A DNA stretch of 13,150 nucleotides, taken from the NCBI GenBank assembly GCA_946611495.1, contig CAMODR010000008.1, positions 1-13,150 of the forward strand, read 5' to 3'. Made by a program: the position numbers and the translations under genes. Below the pieces are notes generated by a model that saw nothing but the letters and a program-made list of their open reading frames with translations, was not told where the DNA came from and did not search any database. Positions 7,765 to 13,150 of the stretch are shown one piece after another. The stretch comes from an uncultured Methanobrevibacter sp. GTDB lineage: Archaea; Methanobacteriota; Methanobacteria; Methanobacteriales; Methanobacteriaceae. How positions within the stretch are numbered: position 1 is the first letter of the stretch; every line of letters starts with the position of its first letter.

Positions 7765-7796
7765 ATCAGGCTTTTTATAAGCTTGATGCTTTTTTT
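7765..7796 (+). terminator. Likely mtr operon terminator
   Basis: ATCAGGCTT (7765-7773) pairs with AAGCTTGAT (7779-7787), allowing one G-U pair, around a 5-base loop. After GC it runs into seven T (7790-7796), then a further long T-rich stretch. This is the most terminator-like structure of the window. Confidence 0.65.
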
Positions 7797-8356
7797 ATTT
7801 TTTTCTAATTTTTTAATTTTAACCAATATTTCATAATAAAACTTTTTTAAAGTTTTTGCTATTTTTATTATTTGATTTTCATTATGTTTTTTAAAATCAT
7901 TAATTTAATTCTCATTTGCTTAGTCTTATTTAATTCAAAATTATGTAATTCTTTATTTTTTATATATACAGTTATATGTCAATTATATTACTATTTTATT
8001 AAATATTATTACTTTAATCATTTTTTAGACTTAATTTAGTTCTTTTTTTCATTTTTTATTTCTTTTTATTTTACTTTAATTTTATCATAAAGTTTATATA
8101 TTACTTTAATTAAACTAAATATGATAATTTCAAATTTATTTTTTTAAATATTAAATATGGTTTTTTATTTTTTAAAATAAATAATTCTAAATGTTTTTTG
8201 TTCATTATTTACTAAAAATTGTAGTTTTTCGTTTTTTAGAATCTTTTTTTATTAAACTTTTAACTATTAATTCTATTATGTATTGAACATAATTCAATTA
8301 TATTTTATATTTTATAAAGTAAATTTTATAATTTTATCATAATTATTTTATTTTAA

Positions 8357-8366
8357 TTTAAATATA
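8357..8366 (+). promoter_or_regulatory. Candidate TATA box of the mtrH paralogue
   Basis: The string ATTTAAATATAAAA around 8357-8370 matches the archaeal TATA-box style and the same TTTAAATATA precedes the PRC-barrel gene. The predicted start near 8390 gives a leader of about 50 bases. Confidence 0.45.
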
Positions 8367-8441
8367 AAATGAACTTTAATAATATAAAACGTAATTTAAC
8401 ATTTTCCATGAAATTATCAATTAATTTTTGAGGTTAATTAT

Positions 8442-9380
8442 ATGTTTAAATTTGACAAGGAACAAGAAGTCTTTGATATTGCTGGTGTAAAAATCGGCGG
8501 TCAACCTGGTGAGTATCCTACTGTTCTAGCAGGAACTATCTTTTATGGTGGGCATAATATCATTGATGATGAATTAACTGGTGTTTTTGATAAAGATCGT
8601 GCAGAATCTTTAATTAAAGATATGGAAGAAATGGCAGACATTACAGGAAACCCATGTTTGATTCAAGTATTTGGACAAACAGTGGAAGCTCTTCCTAAAT
8701 ATTTGGAATTTGTAGGCGAGATTAGTGATTATCCTTTCCTTATAGATTCCACATCCGCAGATGCTAGAGTTGCAGGTGCACAATATATTGAAGAAGTGGG
8801 CTTGCATGAAAGAGCTATATATAACTCAATCAATATGGCTGCAGATAAATCAGAATTGGATGCTCTTGGTGAAACTTCAATTACTGCATCTATTATCTTA
8901 GGTTTCAACCCTATGAATCCTAGTGTAAATGGTAAACTTGCTATGTGGGAAGATGGTGACGATGGATCTTATGAAAAAGGTTTATTGGAAGTTGCTAATG
9001 AATGTGGTATCGATAAATTCTTAATGGATACTGCTGTTACTCCTTTAGGTCAAGGTGCAGGTGTTGCTGCTAGAACTTCTTTTGCAGAAAAGGCAAAATG
9101 GGGTTATCCTGTTGGTTCTGGTATTCACAATGTGCCATCTGCATGGGATTGGTTGAGAGACTATAAGAAAGCGGGAAACAAGACTGCATATACTGTTTGT
9201 GATATTGGTGCTAATATCGTTCAGGTAATGTGTGGTGGGGATTTCGTTCTTTTCGGCCCTATTGATAATTCTAAAATAGCATTCCCTGCAGTTGCTCAAA
9301 CAGATATGTTTATTGCAGAAGCTGCAAAGGATATGGGTACAACAGCTGTTGAGAACCATCCTATAAATAAATTGTTATAA
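8442..9380 (+). CDS. MtrH paralogue: stand-alone methyl-H4MPT:corrinoid methyltransferase subunit
   Basis: 312 residues, full length and co-linear with MtrH at 6745; by hand alignment about 70% of positions are identical, 74 of the first 100. All conserved blocks are kept (DIAGVKIGGQPGEYPTVL, GTIFYGGHNI, PFLIDST, LGFNPMNP, VTPLGQGAG, KWGYPVGSGIHNVPSAWDWLR, GGDFVLFGPIDN), so it is likely catalytically competent. Differences concentrate around residues 44-90, 130-150, 170-190 and 230-240. It is not adjacent to a corrinoid protein gene and is separated from mtr by terminator-like hairpins and its own TATA-like box, so it is probably transcribed independently. GAGG at 8430-8433 fixes the start. 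Codons are less biased (AAT, GAT and some AAG), suggesting lower expression. It may be an alternative Mtr subunit or serve another corrinoid protein, as proposed for MtxH-type homologues; the sequence does not decide this. Confidence 0.9.
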   Translation: MFKFDKEQEVFDIAGVKIGGQPGEYPTVLAGTIFYGGHNIIDDELTGVFDKDRAESLIKDMEEMADITGNPCLIQVFGQTVEALPKYLEFVGEISDYPFLIDSTSADARVAGAQYIEEVGLHERAIYNSINMAADKSELDALGETSITASIILGFNPMNPSVNGKLAMWEDGDDGSYEKGLLEVANECGIDKFLMDTAVTPLGQGAGVAARTSFAEKAKWGYPVGSGIHNVPSAWDWLRDYKKAGNKTAYTVCDIGANIVQVMCGGDFVLFGPIDNSKIAFPAVAQTDMFIAEAAKDMGTTAVENHPINKLL

Positions 9381-9444
9381 ATTATTAGAATAATGTTTGA
9401 CTTTCAAGTTATAATTGTTTTCATCAAATTTAAATAATATTGTA

Positions 9445-9475
9445 TAGTCCAAGTAATTAAAAATTACTTGAACTA
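9445..9475. repeat. 14 bp stem-loop after the mtrH paralogue
   Basis: Bases 9445-9458 pair with 9462-9475 (core CAAGTAATT/AATTACTTG, loop AAA) with one mismatch in 14. It lies about 65 bases after the stop codon and is the first of a series of hairpins. Confidence 0.55.
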
Positions 9476-9492
9476 TTTGTCTTAAAAATTTT

Positions 9493-9665
9493 CAAACATA
9501 TAGATTCAGCCAAATATGTTTGTTTTATCAAATCTAAACAAAAATAATATTTTTCTAAATATTATTTCAAACACGAATAAGAATTAAATGAATTTTTCAT
9601 TTAATTCTTATGCTTCATCTATGTTTGGTTAGTTCACATAGATTTGAAAAGTTAATTGAACTAAC
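9493..9665. ncRNA. Candidate structured RNA: run of stem-loops with alternative pairings
   Basis: Perfect stems are CAAACATAT/ATATGTTTG (9493-9501 with 9514-9522), an 11 bp stem at 9542-9552 with 9557-9567, and a 16 bp stem at 9577-9592 with 9596-9611 (loop TTT). TCAAATCTA (9528-9536) pairs with TAGATTTGA (9639-9647), closing a multibranch structure over the two middle hairpins. ATCTATGT/ACATAGAT (9617-9624 with 9636-9643) and GTTAGTTCA/TGAACTAAC (9628-9636 with 9657-9665) overlap each other and the closing stem, so they are mutually exclusive. No known RNA family was recognised. It could be the 3' UTR of the mtrH paralogue, an independent RNA, or selected only as DNA structure. Confidence 0.35.
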
Positions 9666-9715
9666 ATTAATATGTTTGTCTAAGAAAATTAATAAACTTT
9701 TTTAAATAATCTAAT

Positions 9716-9950
9716 CCTTAACCTCTTATTTTAATTTTTAGTTTTTTTATTCTCTTATTTTTATTTTTTTTCTTATTCTTAGGTCTGTTGAAAACCTTTT
9801 AATATTTAAATTTATTCAATTTAAAGATTTATTTTAAAAAATAAAATGAAAATAAATAGGATTTCAACAAAGCCTCTTCTTCTTATTTTTATTTTTTTCT
9901 TCTTCTTATTTTCCTTATTTTTAATCTAACCCCCTTATTTTAATTCTAAG
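9716..9950. repeat. Pyrimidine-rich imperfect direct repeats flanking the 95 bp element
   Basis: A segment at 9754-9781 (CTTATTTTTATTTTTTT followed by CTTATTCTTA) is nearly repeated at 9882-9908. Another pair, ACCTCTTATTTTAATTTTTA at 9721-9740 and a close copy at about 9929-9948, lies outside them. The repeats bracket the inverted-repeat element. They are low in complexity and may have arisen by slippage. Confidence 0.4.
9781..9875. mobile_element. Candidate 95 bp MITE-like element with IS6-type ends
   Basis: Imperfect terminal inverted repeats are AGGTCTGTTGAAAACCT (9781-9797) and, on the other strand, AGGCTTTGTTGAAATCCT (9875 back to 9858). The TGTTGAAA core pairs perfectly. The inner GGCTTTGTTG-like start resembles IS6/IS240-family termini as I recall them. 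The interior is AT-rich, can fold, and has no coding capacity. Flanks TCTTATTCTTA (9771-9781) and TCTTCTTCTTA (9875-9885) differ at one base but lie in low-complexity repeats, so they are weak evidence for a target-site duplication. An alternative is a simple stem-loop. Confidence 0.35.
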
Positions 9951-10109
9951 TTTCATTATTTTCCTAGTTTTTTTAATCATTTATGATTTATTCATTTAGC
10001 AATTATTTTTGCAATTAATATTTTTAAAAACACTAATTTTTGTTAATTCTAACTTCTTTTTTTAATTTCCTTGACAATCATTGAAATGAAATAAAATTAT
10101 TTAAAAAAA

Positions 10110-10147
10110 TTTATATTATTTAATGAAAATATTATAGTATATATAAA
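10110..10147 (+). promoter_or_regulatory. Candidate promoter of the marker 14 gene
   Basis: Two TATA-like strings are present: TTTATATT at 10110-10117, which would start RNA near 10137-10142, and GTATATATAAAG at 10137-10148, whose start would fall almost on the ATG and give a nearly leaderless message. GGGGA at 10154-10158 is a possible ribosome site, which favours the first box. Confidence 0.35.
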
Positions 10148-10165
10148 GAGTATGGGGATTATTTT

Positions 10166-11647
10166 ATGTCTTTTTTAGATAAAATTTTTAATAAGGGGCC
10201 TAAGCCAATCATTGCTGAAAGTCAATCCAGAGACTTAAGCATCCTAAAAGCAGGTAATAGGCCACAAGGTCCAGGAGCTATGGCAGCTAAACAAGATGAG
10301 TTTTATGTAACAGCTTCTGTAGAATTAGGTAACACAACAACAAAATGTGTAATAATGGCTACCAATCTAAATAACAGCCAATCTTATCTAATCAATAAAA
10401 CAGTTAAAATGACCAGGGATGTTAGAAAACCAAATCCTGGTGAAGAGGTATTCGGTAAAACTGTTTGGGGAGTTGAATTATCAAAAGAATCTGTTGCAGA
10501 CATGATTAAGGACACTGTATTAGAATCTCTTAAGAAAGCTCATGTTGATATGGATGAAGATTTAGACTTTGTTGTAAGGTCCACTGGTGTAACTGCAGGA
10601 TTCGCTACAACCAAGGAAGTGGGAGAATTGATCAAGGCTCTTGCTGATGGTTGCCTTGATGCAGGTATTTCACATAAGAAAATGGCTCCAGCTATGTCTT
10701 CAGCACACCTTCCTAAAAGACTTCAAAAGTATACCTTATTGGATAATGTAATGTTTGATGGGGCTGTAGTAAGTGTAGTTCCTCCAAAAGGTAAGGAAGT
10801 AGTAGCAAACGAAATGGAAGGGGAACTTGTTACAGCAGGTATTAAGTTAGGTGCTAAATGGACTGAAGTGGATTATAGAAACCCTTGTGTATCCTTAGAC
10901 TTTGGTTCTACCCTTGCAGGTAGGATTGTAAATAAGGATGAGCCTTATGCAAGTACAGTTGGTAACTTCTTAGGTCTTGCTGGTGTAATTTCAGACTCTT
11001 TAGCAAAAGGTTCTAAGCAAATTGACCAAAAGAACGGTGCAGCATTAGACATATTTGATCCTAAATTGCTTAAGAAGGCAGATGGCAAAAAACATCAAGA
11101 AAAAGCTAAACAATATGCTAAGGAAGCTCACGAGCTCATTAATATCTGTAAGGTTCCAGAGGGAATCGACAGGTTCGGTACCGTTCCTTTAGATGCAGCT
11201 GGCGCTAAGGCAGCAGGTACATGCCTAATCGGTTGTGATGTAGGTACCAATGCTGACGGCTTAGATGGTTTAATTGAAATCGGTGCAAAAATCTATGAAG
11301 ATGAAGGCATTCCAACACTTCTTGCTACAATGGACCATGTAAGTGCTAATATTGTATACAGAGTATTGGATGTTGCATTTGAAGAAGGATTAATTCTCGA
11401 TGGCTCTATCTTAGGAGTCACAGGAAGAGCAGGAATTACCGGTAAGAAACCTGAACTTATCTTAGAGTATGCTCAAGACAAATTCGATAATGTCGTATTT
11501 GTTGAAGACGGTTTAGCTCTCGGTTCTGCAATCATGGCTCGTTGTATGAACTCTATGGGAACTCAGAAAAACCCTCTCGGTGGAAACCAAGGAGAAAAAT
11601 GTATCCTTAAGAAGAGAATGCAAGCTCAAGGTTCAATTCCAAAATAA
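10166..11647 (+). CDS. Methanogenesis marker protein 14 (putative ASKHA-type ATPase)
   Basis: 493 residues, recognised as the methanogen-specific family called methanogenesis marker 14, whose function is not established. Residues about 48-63 (VTASVELGNTTTKCVI) resemble the phosphate-1 loop of acetate kinase/Hsp70/actin-fold ATPases such as EutA and 2-hydroxyacyl-CoA dehydratase activators. VSLDFGSTLAG (about 242-252) and CDVGTNADG (about 357-365) are further DxG-type nucleotide loops, and LGVTGRAGITGKKPELI (about 416-432) fits the late glycine-rich adenosine region. The first 40 residues are basic and probably disordered. No membrane segment is seen. The gene stands alone between two gaps, downstream of two mtrH genes and upstream of cobY. 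It uses AAG often, unlike mcr/mtr, suggesting moderate expression. A role in ATP-driven reactivation of a corrinoid protein is inference from motifs and neighbours. Confidence 0.85.
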   Translation: MSFLDKIFNKGPKPIIAESQSRDLSILKAGNRPQGPGAMAAKQDEFYVTASVELGNTTTKCVIMATNLNNSQSYLINKTVKMTRDVRKPNPGEEVFGKTVWGVELSKESVADMIKDTVLESLKKAHVDMDEDLDFVVRSTGVTAGFATTKEVGELIKALADGCLDAGISHKKMAPAMSSAHLPKRLQKYTLLDNVMFDGAVVSVVPPKGKEVVANEMEGELVTAGIKLGAKWTEVDYRNPCVSLDFGSTLAGRIVNKDEPYASTVGNFLGLAGVISDSLAKGSKQIDQKNGAALDIFDPKLLKKADGKKHQEKAKQYAKEAHELINICKVPEGIDRFGTVPLDAAGAKAAGTCLIGCDVGTNADGLDGLIEIGAKIYEDEGIPTLLATMDHVSANIVYRVLDVAFEEGLILDGSILGVTGRAGITGKKPELILEYAQDKFDNVVFVEDGLALGSAIMARCMNSMGTQKNPLGGNQGEKCILKKRMQAQGSIPK

Positions 11648-11743
11648 TTAATTATTTTTTCTTTTTTTATTAATTTTTAATTTTTTTATATTTTTACATT
11701 TTTAATTTTCATATTTTTTTTAATATTCATTAATGGTGTAGTT
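11648..11743 (+). terminator. T-rich spacer with oligo-T termination tracts
   Basis: The 96 bp spacer between marker 14 and cobY contains several runs of six to eight T, for example TTTTTTCTTTTTTT near 11655-11668 and further tracts to about 11720. There is no stem-loop, but oligo-T tracts alone suffice for archaeal termination. Its shortness also allows read-through into cobY. Confidence 0.45.
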
Positions 11744-12376
11744 ATGATAATAGCTCTTGTAATGGCAGGTGGAAAGGGTCTTAGATTGAAATCTGATATT
11801 GAAAAGCCACTTTATCCCATAAATGACAAGCCTTTGATTAATTATGTGCTTAATAACATTAATGAATCCAAGCTTATTGAAAAAACAGTTGTTGCAGTTA
11901 GTCCTAATGCCCCTAAGACAAAGGACTTTCTAATCAATGACTTGAATTTCTCTGAATTTGATAGCTCATTTTATGAAAGTGATAAAAAAGATTTTTACTT
12001 AGACACTTTAGGCAAAGGATATGTTGAAGATCTTTCAAAAATTTTAGAGACCTTTGAAAAGAAATCAAAAGAGGACATTCTGATTTTTGTAAATGCGGAC
12101 CTGCCTTTAGTGAATGGTGAAATACTTGATGAGGTTTTAAGTCATTATCTAAATCAGGATAAACCTGCATTATCAACACTAGTTCCAGTTGAAATATTTG
12201 AGGAATATGGTGTAAATTATTCCTATGAATTTAATGGAAAAGTACCTTCAGGAATTAACATACTTAGGAGTGAAAATGTCGTTCAGGACGAGGAACTTTT
12301 AATTATTTCAAGGTATGAGTTAATTTTTAATGTAAATACAGTTGACATAGCTATATTAACCAATAAATTTTTATAA
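11744..12376 (+). CDS. cobY: GTP:adenosylcobinamide-phosphate guanylyltransferase
   Basis: 210 residues, close to archaeal CobY (about 200). It transfers GMP from GTP to adenosylcobinamide phosphate, making the GDP-activated intermediate to which the lower base is later added in cobamide synthesis. It is the archaeal non-homologous replacement of bacterial CobU. The nucleotidyltransferase signature MAGGKGLRL (residues 7-15) and EKPLY (20-24) bind the nucleotide. CobY-specific blocks are AVSPNAPKTK (51-60), DTLGKGYVEDL (87-97), NADLP (117-121), NGKVPSGIN (164-172) and ELIFNVNT (192-199). The start has only a weak ribosome site (GGTG at 11735-11738); no better upstream start exists. The corrinoid role fits the neighbouring Mtr genes. 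A related NTP-transferase of other specificity is less likely given these blocks. Confidence 0.9.
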   Translation: MIIALVMAGGKGLRLKSDIEKPLYPINDKPLINYVLNNINESKLIEKTVVAVSPNAPKTKDFLINDLNFSEFDSSFYESDKKDFYLDTLGKGYVEDLSKILETFEKKSKEDILIFVNADLPLVNGEILDEVLSHYLNQDKPALSTLVPVEIFEEYGVNYSYEFNGKVPSGINILRSENVVQDEELLIISRYELIFNVNTVDIAILTNKFL

Positions 12377-12440
12377 TCTTAGTCATTTTTCATCGTTTTA
12401 ACTTTTTTTCTATTTTAATTTTTCCATTTTTTTTCATTTT

Positions 12441-12551
12441 TTCCATTTTTTTCATTTTTTCTATTTTTATTTTTCAAGTTTTCTATTTTTATTTTTCAAG
12501 TTTTCTATTTTTATTTTTCCATTTTTTTCATTTTTTCTATTTTTATTTTTT
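12441..12551. repeat. T-rich tandem repeats downstream of cobY
   Basis: A 22 bp unit (CTATTTTTATTTTTCAAGTT plus TT) starts at 12461 and repeats at 12483 and, incompletely, at 12505. The array is embedded in a 34-base direct repeat: 12441-12474 is identical to 12517-12550, beginning TTCCATTTTTTTCATTTTTT. The long T-tracts could also terminate cobY transcription. Confidence 0.6.
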
Positions 12552-12762
12552 TCATATTTTCATCTTGATCTTTTCATGGTTTTGTTTTCTATTCTTTTTT
12601 TATTATTCCTATTAAATCTTATTCTTTTTTTGATTTTTTTACTATTTTTTCATTATTTTTCTGAAAAAATATCAATAAGTTTATATATTCCTTTAAATAT
12701 AAACAATATTAAGGTAAAATAATGTTTTAAATTAAAACAGTTATTTAAAATTTGAGTGTCTA

Positions 12763-12772
12763 TTTAAATATA
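12763..12772 (+). promoter_or_regulatory. Candidate TATA box of the PRC-barrel gene
   Basis: TTTAAATATA in the context TATTTAAATATAAAAA matches the element proposed for the mtrH paralogue at 8357-8366. A start near 12797 gives a leader of about 30 bases. Confidence 0.45.
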
Positions 12773-12827
12773 AAAACACGAATCATACCTTTTATTCATT
12801 TTTATAAAATTTATTATTGGTGAAAAT

Positions 12828-13106
12828 ATGGAAAATGCTGTTGCAAAACCAAATCCTCATAGAAGAGAAGAAAAATTATGGAGTGAAATTAAAAATTATC
12901 AAGTAGCTACTAATAACGCTAGAATTTTAGGAGTTCTTGATGAATTAATTATTAATGAAAAAACAGGTAAAATTGTGGATATTGCTGTAAAAGTAGAATC
13001 TGGTCGTAATATTCATGTAAAAGGTGCTAAACGTAGAGGCGACTTATTGTTAATTCCTTTTACCAAGATTGAGAAAGTTGGAGAATTTATTATTGTAACT
13101 GAATAA
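12828..13106 (+). CDS. Small PRC-barrel domain protein
   Basis: 92 residues. After a basic N-terminal tail (about 1-25), residues 30-90 look like one PRC-barrel: ARILGVLDELIINEKTGKIVDIAVKVESG, then GDLLLIPFTKIEKVGEFIIV, matching the family's alternation of short beta strands with a turn such as NEKTGKI and a final IPF..I..VG..I pattern. GGTGA at 12819-12823 supports the ATG. PRC-barrels are small interaction modules; in archaea single-domain members occur in cell division complexes (CdpB proteins that interact with SepF), and others are linked to RNA-related or photosynthetic proteins. The specific role here is unknown. The gene is monocistronic, with its own TATA-like box, and does not obviously belong to the corrinoid theme. 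Confidence 0.75.
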   Translation: MENAVAKPNPHRREEKLWSEIKNYQVATNNARILGVLDELIINEKTGKIVDIAVKVESGRNIHVKGAKRRGDLLLIPFTKIEKVGEFIIVTE

Positions 13107-13150
13107 TTTTCTAACTATATTTTCACTTTTTTATCTATTTTTCCCTATTT
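13107..13150 (+). terminator. T-rich tail after the PRC-barrel gene
   Basis: The last 44 bases are T-rich with runs such as TTTTTT near 13127-13132 and TTTTT near 13138-13142, consistent with oligo-T termination. The window ends here, so no more can be said. Confidence 0.35.

Larger units (their letters stand above)
7678..8441. other. 764 bp non-coding gap between the two mtrH genes
   Basis: The first 120 bases hold three consecutive stem-loops that end in a T-tract (listed separately). From about 7800 to 8440 the DNA is extremely AT-rich with no credible coding frame. A weak stem lies at 7838-7856 (AAAACTTT/AAAGTTTT). A TATA-like AGTTTATATATT lies at 8091-8102 and a second TATA-like box at 8357-8366, nearer the gene. 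Nothing else recognisable was found. Confidence 0.6.
9381..10165. other. 785 bp non-coding gap upstream of marker 14
   Basis: No credible coding frame. The first 285 bases contain at least five strong stem-loops in a row. A pyrimidine-rich repeat stretch (about 9716-9950) surrounds a 95 bp inverted-repeat element. The final 200 bases are AT-rich and carry TATA-like strings before the marker 14 gene. Confidence 0.65.
12377..12827. other. 451 bp non-coding gap: T/C-rich repeats, then a promoter region
   Basis: Bases about 12400-12660 are almost pure T with scattered C and A on the + strand and include tandem repeats (listed separately). From about 12660 the composition becomes mixed AT, with TATA-like strings at 12679-12689 (GTTTATATATT), 12692-12701 and 12763-12772. 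No coding frame or RNA gene was recognised. Confidence 0.65.

Noticed and set aside
9445-9665. tRNA or another known RNA gene
   Set aside because: Although a multibranch fold is possible, no tRNA consensus (GG in the D loop, TTCRA in the T loop, 7 bp acceptor stem) can be placed, and the GC content is far too low for a stable tRNA.
9771-9885. Exact target-site duplication around the 95 bp element
   Set aside because: The 11-base flanks differ at one position and lie inside longer low-complexity direct repeats, so they cannot be taken as an insertion footprint.
12441-12551. CRISPR-like array
   Set aside because: The repeats are low-complexity T/C tandem units with no unique spacers of regular length and no palindromic repeat core.

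Overview
The window comes from a hydrogenotrophic methanogen of the order Methanobacteriales, most likely Methanobrevibacter or a close relative. The evidence is the gene content (mcrGA followed by a complete mtrEDCBAFGH operon, a methanogenesis marker gene and an archaeal cobY), very AT-rich non-coding DNA, near-exclusive AGA/AAA codons in the energy-metabolism genes, and archaeal TATA-like boxes. All eleven complete genes and the one partial gene lie on the + strand; no convincing gene was found on the - strand. The genus call is inference; the order is well supported.

Layout. 1-1902: end of the methyl-coenzyme M reductase operon (3' part of mcrG, complete mcrA). 1903-2779: 877 bp gap with no gene, rich in inverted repeats, holding candidate terminators for mcr and candidate control sites for mtr. 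2780-7677: mtrEDCBAFGH, the Na+-pumping methyl-H4MPT:coenzyme M methyltransferase, tightly packed with a strong Shine-Dalgarno sequence before each gene. 7678-8441: three consecutive hairpins after mtrH, then AT-rich DNA. 8442-9380: a second, full-length mtrH paralogue with its own promoter-like sequence. 9381-10165: gap with a dense array of stem-loops, then a roughly 95 bp inverted-repeat element resembling a small non-autonomous transposon, in pyrimidine-rich repeats. 10166-11647: methanogenesis marker protein 14, which carries motifs resembling an actin/Hsp70-type ATPase. 11744-12376: cobY. 12377-12827: T/C-rich tandem repeats followed by a promoter region. 12828-13106: a small PRC-barrel protein.

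How the genes fit together. Mtr moves the methyl group from methyl-tetrahydromethanopterin through the MtrA-bound cobamide to coenzyme M and exports Na+. Mcr then reduces methyl-CoM with coenzyme B to methane. The genes downstream of mtr continue a corrinoid theme: a second MtrH (methyl-H4MPT:cobamide methyl transfer), marker 14 (possibly an ATP-dependent corrinoid protein activator, which is inference) and CobY (nucleotide-loop assembly of the cobamide). The most interesting possibility is that mtrH2, marker 14 and cobY form a maintenance set for the Mtr corrinoid. The non-coding DNA deserves as much attention as the genes, because it holds several strong and partly mutually exclusive secondary structures.
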